Shown: piece after piece, positions 24,132-32,905 of the stretch | Layout: every line of letters starts with the position of its first letter | How positions within the stretch are numbered: position 1 is the stretch's first letter | Source of the DNA: JBBQXH01 sp963710975 | Lineage (GTDB): Bacteria > Actinomycetota > Thermoleophilia > Gaiellales > Gaiellaceae | Direction of reading: 5' to 3' | DNA length: 64,000 bases | Assembly: GCA_963710975.1 (NCBI GenBank) | Contig: CAVQCG010000005.1 | Location: forward strand, 620,001-684,000 | Made by a program: the position numbers and the translations under genes | The notes under the pieces: model-generated | What the model was told of the DNA's origin: nothing | Seen by the model: the letters and a program-made list of their open reading frames with translations, nothing else | Database searches by the model: none

Positions 24132-24809
24132 GTGCCAACCGTTCTCGTCGTCGACGACGAGCCGATCGTCCGGGAAGTCGTCTGCAGCTATCTCCAACGG
24201 GAGGGGTACCGGACGCTCGAGGCCGGCGACGGCATTCGCGCCCGTGAGCTGATGGAGCAGGATCCGCCGACGCTCGTCGTGCTCGACCTCATGCTTCCGG
24301 GCACGGACGGGCTCGAGCTCTGCCGCTGGATCCGCAACCGCTCGAGCCTTCCGGTGATCATGCTCACGGCTCGCGGGGAGGAGGCCGACCGGATCGTCGG
24401 GCTCGAGCTCGGCGCCGACGATTACGTGACGAAGCCCTTCTCGCCCCGGGAGCTGGTCGCGCGCGTGCGCTCCGTGCTACGCCGCTCCGCCCCCCAACTC
24501 GTGCAGGCGGAGCGGCTCTCCTTCGACGGCCTCTCGATCGAGATCACCACGCGCGAGGTCATGAAGAGCGGTACGTCCCTGCGCCTGACCGCGAAGGAGT
24601 TCGACCTCCTCTGGTTCCTCGCCCGCCATCCGCGACAGGTGTTCTCGCGCGACAACCTCATGGATCGAGTCTGGGGCTACTCGGCTGCGCTCGACACCGG
24701 AACGGTCACGGTTCACGTGCGGCGGCTACGCGAGAAGATCGAGGACGATCCGGCGCACCCGCGGTTCCTTCAGACCGTGTGGGGAGTCGGATACCGCTTC
24801 TCGCCATGA
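24132..24809 (+). CDS. OmpR/PhoB-family response regulator
   Basis: A 225-residue two-component regulator. The receiver domain has the acidic pair DDE (residues 8-10), phospho-acceptor Asp52 in VVLDLMLPG, Thr79 and Lys101 in VTKPFS. The C-terminal winged helix (about 130-225) shows LTAKEFDLLWFLARHP and VHVRRLREKIE. Phosphorylation by the downstream kinase should promote dimerisation on DNA. Its stop overlaps the kinase ATG (ATGA). The signal sensed is unknown. Confidence 0.92.
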   Translation: MPTVLVVDDEPIVREVVCSYLQREGYRTLEAGDGIRARELMEQDPPTLVVLDLMLPGTDGLELCRWIRNRSSLPVIMLTARGEEADRIVGLELGADDYVTKPFSPRELVARVRSVLRRSAPQLVQAERLSFDGLSIEITTREVMKSGTSLRLTAKEFDLLWFLARHPRQVFSRDNLMDRVWGYSAALDTGTVTVHVRRLREKIEDDPAHPRFLQTVWGVGYRFSP

Positions 24810-25879
24810 TCGTCTTCGGGATCGTCGTCGCGCTCGCGACGCTCGCCGTTGGGCTACTTGCCGCACTCTTTCTCCGGAGGCTCCCGACCGTTCGCCTGCA
24901 GCTTCTCGGTCTTGCGGTGATCGCGATCGTTCTCCCGCTCGCCGCGGTCGCCCTCTCAGGGGCGGTGATGTTCCACTCGGGTGAGGACATGACCGTACTG
25001 CTCGTGGCCGTGGCTGCCTCCACCGCATCGATTGCCGCAGCGCTTCTTCTCGGACGCTCGATCTCCCGTCCGATCGAGCGTCTCCGGAAGACCTCGTCGG
25101 CAGTTGCAGGCGGCGACCTGGGCGCTCGTGCGCCGGAGGAAGGGCCGGCTGAGATCGCCGAGCTCGCACGGTCGTTCAACGAGATGGCCGCCAACCTCGA
25201 GAGCCTCTTCGACGCCCGGCGCCAGCTCGTCGCCTGGGCGAGCCACGATCTCCGAACGCCCCTCGCATCGATGCAGGCGATGATCGAGGCCCTCGAGGAC
25301 GGCCTGGCCGAGCCGGAGCGCTACCTGCCCGCGATGAGGGAACAGGTGCAGATCCTCGGCCGGTTGATCGACGACCTCTTCGAACTCGCCCGCATAGATG
25401 CCGGTGCGCTCACGCTCGATCTCCGCGAAGCGACGCTCGGGAGCCTCGTCGACGCATGCCTCCGCGGTGTCGAAGCGGAGGCAACGGCAAGGCAGATCCA
25501 CCTCGAGTCGCAGATCGTGGGGGGCGTCCCCAGTGTGCTCTGCGCGCCGGATCAGGTCGAGCGTGTGCTCTACAACCTGCTCACGAACGCCCTCCGCCAC
25601 ACGCCGTCGGACGGCTCGGTCGCAATCGTCGTCGAGCCGCTCGCCGAGGAGGTGCGAGTCAGCGTCGAAGACACCGGCGAGGGCCTTCCCACCGAGTCCG
25701 AGCGGCGGGTGTTCGACCGCTTCTGGCGCGGCGACCGTGCGAGGACGCCGGGTCAGGCGGGCGCCGGACTCGGGCTCGCCATCGCCCGCGGTCTGGTCGA
25801 GGCCCAGGGCGGCCGTATCTGGGCCGAGAACCGCCCCGGCGGCGGCGCGAGGGTGAGTTTCACGTTGCCGGCGGCGTAG
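24806..25879 (+). CDS. Membrane sensor histidine kinase
   Basis: A 357-residue kinase. Hydrophobic segments at residues about 1-23, 32-54 and 62-82 leave little extracellular sequence, so it probably senses within or near the membrane. A HAMP domain (about 82-135) leads to the HisKA box WASHDLRTPLAS with His147, then HATPase N box (YNLLTNALRHTP), G1 (DTGEGLP) and G2 (GAGLGLAIARG). It starts on the ATG overlapping the response-regulator stop. Confidence 0.92.
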   Translation: MIVFGIVVALATLAVGLLAALFLRRLPTVRLQLLGLAVIAIVLPLAAVALSGAVMFHSGEDMTVLLVAVAASTASIAAALLLGRSISRPIERLRKTSSAVAGGDLGARAPEEGPAEIAELARSFNEMAANLESLFDARRQLVAWASHDLRTPLASMQAMIEALEDGLAEPERYLPAMREQVQILGRLIDDLFELARIDAGALTLDLREATLGSLVDACLRGVEAEATARQIHLESQIVGGVPSVLCAPDQVERVLYNLLTNALRHTPSDGSVAIVVEPLAEEVRVSVEDTGEGLPTESERRVFDRFWRGDRARTPGQAGAGLGLAIARGLVEAQGGRIWAENRPGGGARVSFTLPAA

Positions 25880-25911
25880 CGCGCGGCTCAAAATGCCATC
25901 GCCGTCGCCTG

Positions 25912-25925
25912 GGAGGAGCTCCTCC
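25912..25925. terminator. Palindrome between convergent genes
   Basis: GGAGGAGCTCCTCC is a perfect 14-bp palindrome in the 68-base gap between the convergent kinase and LuxR-type genes. The stem has no real loop and no T-tract, so its role as a bidirectional terminator is tentative. Confidence 0.3.
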
Positions 25926-25947
25926 AGACCCATCGGCAACGGCAAGA

Positions 25948-26439
25948 TCAAGGAGTGCGGCTGTCGATCGAGCCCAGACGAGATATCGCCTCGGTCACAG
26001 TCGACACCCGAAGCTGCTCGCGAATTCGAGCCAGCCTACGATGCGCCGTCCGGCGTGAGACGCCGAGTACCACAGCTGACTCGGCGACGGACATCCCACC
26101 GGCCAGGAGCTCGAGGAGCTCTCGATCGGTCGGCTCGCCCAGAGTCGGTGCCGACTGTGCCGACACGCTCCACGCCCCATCGCCCAAAGCCAAGAGCACA
26201 GCCTGTCGGCGTGTTCGCGCTCCGAGCTTCGTCAGTACCGAGCCTAGATGAGCGTTCACCGTCGAGCAGGAGATGCCGAGGAGAGCGGCGATCTCGGTGC
26301 TCGTCATCCCTTTCGCGACCATCGTGACGATCTCGCGCTCCCGCACCGTGAGCGCCCGACTGGAGCAGACAGTTGCATCAAGGCCGCCATCGTCGAGCTG
26401 ATGCAGGTCAACTGAAGCGCGGTATTCTCGTACCGCCAT
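25948..26439 (-). CDS. LuxR-family protein with two helix-turn-helix domains
   Basis: A 163-residue protein without a receiver or sensor domain. Residues about 28-85 form a canonical LuxR/GerE HTH (LTVREREIVTMVAKGMTSTE). Residues about 100-160 form a second, divergent copy (PTDRELLELLAGGMSVAESA). Two tandem LuxR-type HTHs in one small protein would let a monomer span two half-sites. The ATG lies six bases after a TATCGT -10 box, supporting this start. It converges on the two-component operon but is not part of it. Confidence 0.78.
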   Translation of the reverse strand: MAVREYRASVDLHQLDDGGLDATVCSSRALTVREREIVTMVAKGMTSTEIAALLGISCSTVNAHLGSVLTKLGARTRRQAVLLALGDGAWSVSAQSAPTLGEPTDRELLELLAGGMSVAESAVVLGVSRRTAHRRLARIREQLRVSTVTEAISRLGSIDSRTP

Positions 26440-26445
26440 CCGTAA

Positions 26446-26451
26446 ACGATA
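26446..26451 (-). promoter_or_regulatory. -10 box (TATCGT) of the double-HTH gene
   Basis: Minus-strand TATCGT ends exactly six bases before the ATG at 26439, predicting a leaderless transcript. It lies in the AT-richest stretch of the local intergenic DNA. Confidence 0.45.
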
Positions 26452-26557
26452 GGGCAGTCTCGGCCCAGCGGCAACTGGCCCTGCGCCGGTTCCGGGCCTC
26501 TCCCTCCGAGTCGATCTCTACGATCTCCGAAGGGTCGCGAGCGCGGCCCTTGTCGCC

Positions 26558-28267
26558 ATGGCAGCTCCCCTGCGCTGGACGCGCCTTCCGTTGTTCGTCG
26601 GCCTGGCTACCCTCGCAGGCGCCGCTGTGCTGCTCGCCGGCTGCTCGACCGGGGGCGGATCGAGTGAGGCCGGCCCGACGACAGCGGCAACCGGGACAAC
26701 CGCCGAGACCACGACTCCGACGCCGACACAGCCCCCGACGACGACCGAGCCGGAGGTACCCGCAGGGCCGACCCTCCGGGTCAACCTGGGCCTAGAGCCG
26801 GCCACCCTCGAGCCCGACAGGGCGACCGACCCCGCTGCGCGGAACGTCCTCGAGGCGATCCTCGAGCCGCTCGTCCGGCTCGATCCTTCGGGCGCGCTCG
26901 TGCCCGAGCTCGCGAAGAGGTGGGAGTTCACGAACGACGGCCTGACGGTCACCTTCCACCTGCGGCCCGGCGGGGTCTGGACGAACGGCGACCCGGTCAC
27001 CGCCGCCGACTACGAGTACTCCTGGAAGCGCGCGCTCGCCCCGGAACGCGCTTCGGCGAATGCCTCCCAGTTCTTCGGCATCGTGGGCGCGGAGGCGTAC
27101 CACGACTGCGACCCGAAGGAGGAGGATTGCCGGACGCTGCGTGAGAACGTCGGCGTCGAGGCCCTCGATGATGTCACGCTCGAGGTTCGCCTGTCGCGCC
27201 GCCAGCCCTGGTTCGTCTACCGGGTCGCAGACCCCGCATTCCTCGCGGTTCACGAGCCGACCGTCAGGCAGTATCCGAAGCGTTGGTATCAACCGGCGAA
27301 CATCGTCACCAACGGCCCGTACACCCTCGCCGCCTGGGATCACAACACCTCGATCACGCTCCAGAAGTGGGATCAGTGGAGACGAGCCGGCTCGGTCAGC
27401 GTTGCGGTGATCGAGGGCTCGATGATCGCCGATCCGACGGCCGGCCTTGCCGCGTTCGAAGGCGGTGATCTCGACGCCTGTATCGACAGCCAGTGCCTGC
27501 CGGACACCGAGATCGCGCGGCTCGTGTCGTCGACGGAGTACCAGTCGTCACCGGCGCTGGAAGGCGCCTACATGGGTGTGCGACTCGACAGGGTCACCGA
27601 CCTGGATCAGCGAAAGGCGATCGCGCTTGCACTCGACCGCAAGTCGATCGTCGCCGATGTCCTCCCACGGGAGCGGCCGGCGACGAGCCTCACGCCCGCC
27701 GGTATGCCCGGGTTCGACGAGATCAGGACGAACTACGTACGACCGAAGGCCCGGACGGGGAAGGCAGACAGGCTCGAACAGGCCGCCGAGAGCCCGGTGA
27801 AGAAGCTCCGCCTGACGTACCCCACGGGCGAGGACGCGCTGGCCGAGGCGATCCAAGGACAGCTCGCAGTTCAGCTCGGCCTCGACGTGAAGCTCAAGGA
27901 GCGCCCGCCCACGTCGCCCGGGAAGAACGCCGATCTCTATCTCTTCCGGATCCGCGCTGACATCGCCGATGCGATCGCCTTCCTCGGGCTTTTCACCTGC
28001 GACGGCAGCCTCAACCAGTCCGGGTTCTGCGACGAGGCCTACGACGCCCAGATCGACGACGCCAGAAAGGCCGTCGACGACGATGCACGATTTGGCATCT
28101 ACGGAAATCTGGAGGCCATGCTGACGAGCAAGAACGGGGCCTTCCCGCTCATCCCACTCACCTGGAGCACGACCGGGACGCTCCGCACGACTGCCGTCGA
28201 CGGTCTCGAGCCGAACGCGCTGGGCCTCTACGACTTCGCCACCGTGTCCGTATCCGGCGCTCAGTAG
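26558..28267 (+). CDS. Peptide/solute-binding lipoprotein (SBP family 5, OppA-like)
   Basis: A 569-residue extracytoplasmic binding protein. The signal ends in the lipobox LLAGC (Cys28) and is followed by a Thr/Pro-rich linker to about residue 70. The family 5 fold is recognisable from LEPATLEPDRATD, the GLTVTFHLRPGVW-like segment (with an extra Gly) and YSWKRALAP. Such proteins deliver oligopeptides, nickel or sugars to an ABC permease, but no permease or ATPase gene adjoins, so it is an orphan here or works with a distant transporter. The first ATG that includes the whole signal peptide is used. Confidence 0.85.
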   Translation: MAAPLRWTRLPLFVGLATLAGAAVLLAGCSTGGGSSEAGPTTAATGTTAETTTPTPTQPPTTTEPEVPAGPTLRVNLGLEPATLEPDRATDPAARNVLEAILEPLVRLDPSGALVPELAKRWEFTNDGLTVTFHLRPGGVWTNGDPVTAADYEYSWKRALAPERASANASQFFGIVGAEAYHDCDPKEEDCRTLRENVGVEALDDVTLEVRLSRRQPWFVYRVADPAFLAVHEPTVRQYPKRWYQPANIVTNGPYTLAAWDHNTSITLQKWDQWRRAGSVSVAVIEGSMIADPTAGLAAFEGGDLDACIDSQCLPDTEIARLVSSTEYQSSPALEGAYMGVRLDRVTDLDQRKAIALALDRKSIVADVLPRERPATSLTPAGMPGFDEIRTNYVRPKARTGKADRLEQAAESPVKKLRLTYPTGEDALAEAIQGQLAVQLGLDVKLKERPPTSPGKNADLYLFRIRADIADAIAFLGLFTCDGSLNQSGFCDEAYDAQIDDARKAVDDDARFGIYGNLEAMLTSKNGAFPLIPLTWSTTGTLRTTAVDGLEPNALGLYDFATVSVSGAQ

Positions 28268-28278
28268 ACTCCTGACCG

Positions 28279-28878
28279 ATGCGACGCCTGCCGCTCGTCA
28301 CGCTCTTCATCACGGCCCTCATGGTGTTTCCCTCCTCGGCCGACGCGATGCCGGTCGGAGGCGGCAACGTCCTCATCAAGGTCGGAGACGCGGTGGACGT
28401 CGTGGCGACGAAGCTTGCCTGCTATGCCGTGAAGGCGAGCGGCAAGGCAGGTGTGGTCTGCTTCAAGCTGGACGCGAAAGGGCTCGATCCAGGAACCTTC
28501 GGCGTCGGCATCGCGCAGGACGGTACCGTCACGGCCTACAAGGTCAACGCGAAGCGCGAGCCGCAGCGCATCCTGAAGCGCGAGCCACAGTCGGCCGCCG
28601 CCCCGATGCTCGACCTCGCCGCGGCAAAGACGATCCACCTGCGCACCGGCTCGACCTTCCAGCTGAAGAAGACCAAGGTTCTCTGCCAGATCCTGACTGT
28701 GACGGGCGGTGTTGCTCCGCTCTACCGCGGCACGAAGGTCGGCTGCTTCCGCGCAGACGGCGTAGGCCCACTGCCGAGGTCGAACGGCGTCGTCATCTCG
28801 AACAAGTTCATCGGCGCCTTCGCGTTCAAGTCCAACCGCAAGCCAGGCGCGAGCTTCTTCGAGCGCGCCCAGCCGTAG
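28279..28878 (+). CDS. Secreted protein of unknown function
   Basis: A 199-residue protein with a cleavable signal (MRRLPLVTLFITALMVFPSS, cleavage near SADA). The mature part is basic and beta-rich, with four cysteines that could form two disulfides. It has no recognised enzyme motif. It begins 11 bases after the binding lipoprotein and may be co-transcribed; the TAGACT at 28265-28270 resembles a -10 box, but its TAG is also the upstream stop codon. Confidence 0.65.
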   Translation: MRRLPLVTLFITALMVFPSSADAMPVGGGNVLIKVGDAVDVVATKLACYAVKASGKAGVVCFKLDAKGLDPGTFGVGIAQDGTVTAYKVNAKREPQRILKREPQSAAAPMLDLAAAKTIHLRTGSTFQLKKTKVLCQILTVTGGVAPLYRGTKVGCFRADGVGPLPRSNGVVISNKFIGAFAFKSNRKPGASFFERAQP

Positions 28879-28893
28879 CCGGGCGCCGCAGAG

Positions 28894-30075
28894 CTACCCG
28901 GCGATGCCGTGGAGCCGCCGCGTGTTCCCTGCGAGCACACCTTCACCGATCCGCCGCGCCTCACCGACGTCCAGCCAGCCGCGCTCGACTCCCGTCCCGA
29001 GAACGCGTTCGAGCGCCTCGCGGCCGAGCTGGGCCGAGAGCCAGATGACCTCGGGCTCGGACGCCTCGTCCGAGCCGTGGAGAACCTTCGCCGGCGGCGC
29101 CGCTCCGAGGAGCACCTCCAGCTTCTGATCGACGGCGAGGGTCGCCCACGGCATCGTGATCGAGATGTCGAGGTACACCTGCGGCAGGATCGACGCGACG
29201 TACGCGCCCTCCTCGAGCCACGGCCAGCCCGAGTGGATGAGAACGACCGGCTGATCTGCGTGCTCGGCGAGCAGCGGGAAGAGATCCTGTGGACGTGCGT
29301 GCTCGAGCACGATCGCGGGATCACCGCCGCCACAGTGGATGTGAACGGGGCGATCGTGGCGCTTGGCAGCGCGGAGTGTGACTCGAAGGAGCCGGTCGCG
29401 AATCGGCTTGGCGTTCTGGCGGGTCTCCGCGAAGCCGTCCGCACGCCAGTTCTGGAAGGCCCGCTCGCAGTATTCGTCCGGGGCGGCTTCCTCGACGTCG
29501 AGCCCTGTCCGGTACGCGATGACGCTCTTGAACGCGACGAGCTCGGGATCGGCCGCCGCGCGGTCGAGCTGCTCCTCGAAGCGTCCTTCCAGCTCCTCGT
29601 AGCTCGTGGCCTGCTCGCGGAGCTCGGCGATCCACGGCTCGATCCGACCGACCCGATGGATCCGGGCTCCACTCTCGGCGGCGAAGTCCTCACGCGGAAT
29701 GGTGGGCTGCGGGTATCCCTCGTCGTAGACGAGGCCGGCGACGTTCGCACTCTCCCAAAGCCTCTTGTTGTACGCGACCGGGTCAGCGCTGAACGCCACC
29801 TGACGCGCCGCAGCGACGGCTTCCCTCGTCGGCTCCGCACCGAGGTGCTCCGCGAGCCGCCTGCGCATGGTCAGCGCGAGAGGAGTCGACTCCGTCAGCA
29901 GCTTCAGGTGCGCCGCTCCGGACTCGTCGGCGAGCCCCGACGAGATCAGGCACATCCCCATCATCGTGATCCGATCCTCGAATCCGAGCGGATCCTGCAC
30001 GACCAGCTGACCGTTTCGCCAGGGGTGGCAATGCACGTCGACGACGGGCGCTGCGGAGAGATCGAGCGAAGCCAT
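28894..30075 (-). CDS. Amidohydrolase of the FluG N-terminal type
   Basis: A 393-residue metal-dependent hydrolase with a TIM-barrel amidohydrolase pattern: VVDVHCHPW near the N terminus, HIHCGGGD in the middle, LIHSGWPW later and the catalytic Asp in LHGSDEA. In fungal FluG and some bacterial proteins this domain is fused to a glutamine-synthetase-like domain; here it is a separate gene whose ATG overlaps the upstream ligase stop (TGATG). The natural inference is that it hydrolyses or processes an amide connected with that ligase. The exact reaction is not known. Confidence 0.8.
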   Translation of the reverse strand: MASLDLSAAPVVDVHCHPWRNGQLVVQDPLGFEDRITMMGMCLISSGLADESGAAHLKLLTESTPLALTMRRRLAEHLGAEPTREAVAAARQVAFSADPVAYNKRLWESANVAGLVYDEGYPQPTIPREDFAAESGARIHRVGRIEPWIAELREQATSYEELEGRFEEQLDRAAADPELVAFKSVIAYRTGLDVEEAAPDEYCERAFQNWRADGFAETRQNAKPIRDRLLRVTLRAAKRHDRPVHIHCGGGDPAIVLEHARPQDLFPLLAEHADQPVVLIHSGWPWLEEGAYVASILPQVYLDISITMPWATLAVDQKLEVLLGAAPPAKVLHGSDEASEPEVIWLSAQLGREALERVLGTGVERGWLDVGEARRIGEGVLAGNTRRLHGIAG

Positions 30076-31409
30076 CAGTACCTCCAACGGTAGGTGGAGA
30101 CGAGCGCCTCCTCGTCAAGACCGTCGGCCGCCGCAGCCTCGGCGATACGAACGGCGACGATTCGGTCGTGCAGATAGTCCCCCATTGCCTCGCGGATCAT
30201 GCCCGACTCGGCGAACATTTCGGCGGCAGCGTCAAGGGTCTCGGGCAGGCGCACGATGCCTCCGGCTGCCAGGTCGCCTTCGGCGAGATCGGCCGGGTCC
30301 TCGGAGACGGCAGGCGGCAGCTCGAGTCCCTGGGAGAGACCATCGAGACCTGCCGCGATGAGCGCTCCCGTGACGAGATACGGATTCGCTGCACCGTCGA
30401 CGGATTTCCACTCGACGTTGGCAGACGTGGCCGCCGACGGCCCTCCGGCGCCTTCGAGCCGAAGCGCTGCCTCCCGGTTCTCGTTTCCCCAGCATGCGTA
30501 GACACCGGCCCAGTGCGAGGGCTGCAGGCGCTCGTAGGAGAGTGGCGAAGGCGCACCGAGCGCGGTCAAGCCCGGCAGGTGCCTGAGCATCCCGGCGACG
30601 AACTTCTCGCCGTGGGGACGAAGGCCTTCGGATCCGGCTCCCCCGGCGAACTGATTGATCCCGTCCCACCACAGGCTCAGATGGATATGGGCACCGTTCC
30701 CGACCGAACCGGCGACCACGCGAGGCGAGAAGCTCGCACGCAGGCCGTATTCCGCGGCGACCGAGCGCACGACATGGCGGGCCAGAACAGACGCGTCGCA
30801 GGCGGCCAGCGGATCGACCGGGGGAAGCGAGATCTCCATCTGGCCGTTCGCGTACTCGGGGTGGATCTGCTCGACGGGCAGGCCCGACCCTTCGAGGGCA
30901 TCGGCCAGCGCGAGCATGACGGGCCCGGTCTGGCCGAACGTGGCCGCGCCGTAGCCGGGCCCCTGATGGATCGGCACGAACGTGCCGTTCTCGTCCCTGC
31001 CCAGCGAGAACTCGAGCTCCCAGGCGGCCATGAGCGTGATCCCGGCGTTCTCACCGCGCGCGATCATCCTGCGCAGGAACTGGCGCTGGCACCCGAGCCA
31101 GGGCTCGCCCGATTGCTCGTAGTGGTCGATCGGAGCCCAGGCCCAGCCGGGCGAGCAGGCGAGGGGTGCCGCCGCGTTGAGATCCGCGCGGAGCCTGACG
31201 TCGCCGGACGGGCTGTAGAGCCCGGCGTCGTGCGCGAAGGAATCGTCACCGAGCGACAGACCCCAGACGCTCGACCAGCCGATGCCACGCTCGGCAGCAC
31301 GGGGAAGTCGCTCGATCGGGACGCATTTCATGCGGGCAATCCCGGCGTTGTCGACGAGAACGAGCCCGACGAGCCGTACACCGGCCTCTTTGAGCGATTC
31401 GAGCGTCAT
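30075..31409 (-). CDS. Glutamine-synthetase-like gamma-glutamyl ligase
   Basis: A 444-residue GlnA-family protein with the metal- and glutamate-site motifs EYANGQMEI and NGAHIHLSLW and the substrate-loop arginines in ENREAALRL. In this family, members beside aminotransferases and amidohydrolases usually ligate glutamate to an amine (PuuA, IpuC and aniline types) rather than to ammonia, and housekeeping GlnA is normally longer and differently placed. It begins at the ATG 31407-31409 or the GTG at 31416-31418 that overlaps the aminotransferase stop. Amine specificity is inferred from context. Confidence 0.82.
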   Translation of the reverse strand: MTLESLKEAGVRLVGLVLVDNAGIARMKCVPIERLPRAAERGIGWSSVWGLSLGDDSFAHDAGLYSPSGDVRLRADLNAAAPLACSPGWAWAPIDHYEQSGEPWLGCQRQFLRRMIARGENAGITLMAAWELEFSLGRDENGTFVPIHQGPGYGAATFGQTGPVMLALADALEGSGLPVEQIHPEYANGQMEISLPPVDPLAACDASVLARHVVRSVAAEYGLRASFSPRVVAGSVGNGAHIHLSLWWDGINQFAGGAGSEGLRPHGEKFVAGMLRHLPGLTALGAPSPLSYERLQPSHWAGVYACWGNENREAALRLEGAGGPSAATSANVEWKSVDGAANPYLVTGALIAAGLDGLSQGLELPPAVSEDPADLAEGDLAAGGIVRLPETLDAAAEMFAESGMIREAMGDYLHDRIVAVRIAEAAAADGLDEEALVSTYRWRY

Positions 31410-31414
31410 CGACT

Positions 31415-32779
31415 TCACCAGCCCGCGAAGGGCGCCAGCTTCGCGTCGTCGAACCCACCGGCTTCGACGTCGGCGAGCGCCCGCTCGAAGATCGAGAGCG
31501 CTTCGTCGATCTCGCCGGAGTTGATCGTCAACGGCGGCGTCAGCTCGATGACGTTGCCCATGAGACCCGCGTAGAGGGTCAGGAGCCCGAGCTCGAAGCA
31601 TCGGTAGACGACTCGGTGCGCGTCGACTGGAGCGGGCTCCCGCGTGGCGCGATCGACGACGAGCTCGATGCCGACGATCAGGCCCCGACCACGCACATCT
31701 CCGATCAGCCGCGATCGCCCCTGAATCGCGCGAAGCCCGTCGAGCAACCGCGCGCCCATCCGATCGGCGTTCTCGACGAGGCCTTCGTCACGAATCACGT
31801 CGAGCGTCGCCATGGAAGCGGCGCACGGAACCGGCGACCCTCCGAGCGTGAAGAGGCTGTACGTGGGCACGTCGAGAAGCTCGCGCCGACCGACGACCGC
31901 GGAGAGCGGGAGCCCGCCGCCGAGGGGCTTCCCGAGAGTCACCGCATCGGGAACGACGCCGGCGTGCTCGAAGGCGAACATCCGACCGGTGCGCCCGAGA
32001 CCCGTCTTCACCTCGTCGAAGACGAGCCAGATCCCATGCCGATCGCACAGATCCCGAAGCGCAGGGATCACGTTCGCCGGAGGGACGACCTCGCCGCCGT
32101 CCGACTGGATCGCCTCCATGAGAACCGCTGCGGTGTCCTCGGCGGGTGACGTCGCTCCAAGCGCGTAGCGCTCCAGGTGCTCGAGACACCTGAGCGAGCA
32201 GCCGTTGCGATCGCAGGGGCCGAACGCACACCGGTAGGGATCGGGAAAGGGCACCTTGGTCACGTTCCCGCCGCCGATCACGGCTGCCTGTGTCTGGTGC
32301 CCCGAGAGCCCCGCCGACCCGGTCGTCGTCCCGTGGTAGCCGCCGACGAACGTGATCAATCGCCTCCGCCCTGTTGCCATGGGTAGCAGGCGGGCAACGC
32401 AGTCGTTCGCGTCCGAGCCGGTCGTCCCGAACCAGGCCTTCTTCGGGAAGTCACCCGGAACGATCCCGCAGAGTCGCTCGGCGAGATCGACCGCGGCCTC
32501 GCTCGCGTGGCAGCACAACATGCCGGTCGGGTGGCGGCGAAGACCGGACACGATCGCGTCCGTGACACGTGGGTGCCCGTAGCCAGTCTGTGCAACCCCC
32601 GCGGACCCGGTCAGATCGAGGTATTCCTTCCCGTCGAGATCCCACATCCGTACGCCCTCCGCGGCTGCTGCGACGAACGGGTAGAAGCGAATCTTCAGGA
32701 CGTCGGCTAGCGCTGCGTCCTCGCGTGCGAGCACCCCGTCGCTCCGCGACGATCGCTCGACAGCTGCTCGGCCGGCCAC
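31415..32779 (-). CDS. Class III pyridoxal-phosphate aminotransferase
   Basis: A 454-residue fold-type I aminotransferase. The PLP-phosphate segment is GTTGSDAND, the ring-stacking region FVGGYHGTTTG, the PLP-Asp is in FDEVKTGLGRTG, and the Schiff-base Lys is in TLGKPLGGGLPL. Class III enzymes act on omega-amino groups such as putrescine, 4-aminobutyrate or beta-alanine. A Cys-rich insertion around CAFGPCDRNGCSLRC (about residues 185-205) is unusual and could bind metal. An ORF extends to 32860, but the GTG at 32777-32779 lies six bases after a TACGAT -10 box and clears the regulatory repeats. Confidence 0.86.
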   Translation of the reverse strand: MAGRAAVERSSRSDGVLAREDAALADVLKIRFYPFVAAAAEGVRMWDLDGKEYLDLTGSAGVAQTGYGHPRVTDAIVSGLRRHPTGMLCCHASEAAVDLAERLCGIVPGDFPKKAWFGTTGSDANDCVARLLPMATGRRRLITFVGGYHGTTTGSAGLSGHQTQAAVIGGGNVTKVPFPDPYRCAFGPCDRNGCSLRCLEHLERYALGATSPAEDTAAVLMEAIQSDGGEVVPPANVIPALRDLCDRHGIWLVFDEVKTGLGRTGRMFAFEHAGVVPDAVTLGKPLGGGLPLSAVVGRRELLDVPTYSLFTLGGSPVPCAASMATLDVIRDEGLVENADRMGARLLDGLRAIQGRSRLIGDVRGRGLIVGIELVVDRATREPAPVDAHRVVYRCFELGLLTLYAGLMGNVIELTPPLTINSGEIDEALSIFERALADVEAGGFDDAKLAPFAGW

Positions 32780-32785
32780 GCCCGG

Positions 32786-32850
32786 ATCGTATCCCGACTT
32801 GACCGGCCCCCTGCGACATGGGAGGCTCGCCCGACCAAAAAGGACCAAAC
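32786..32850. promoter_or_regulatory. Control region between the catabolic operon and the FadR/ABC operon
   Basis: Minus-strand TACGAT (32786-32791) is the -10 of the aminotransferase, six bases before its GTG. Further upstream GACCAAAA (32833-32840) and GACCAAAC (32843-32850) form a direct repeat with a 10-bp period, one helical turn. Reading TGGTC on the opposite strand, they resemble half-sites of GntR/FadR-family operators. The divergent fadR-like gene starts at 32906. Confidence 0.45.
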
Positions 32851-32905
32851 ACTGTCCCATTCACCCTCGATCGCCATCGATCCGCCGGAAGCGGGAGCCG
32901 GCCTC

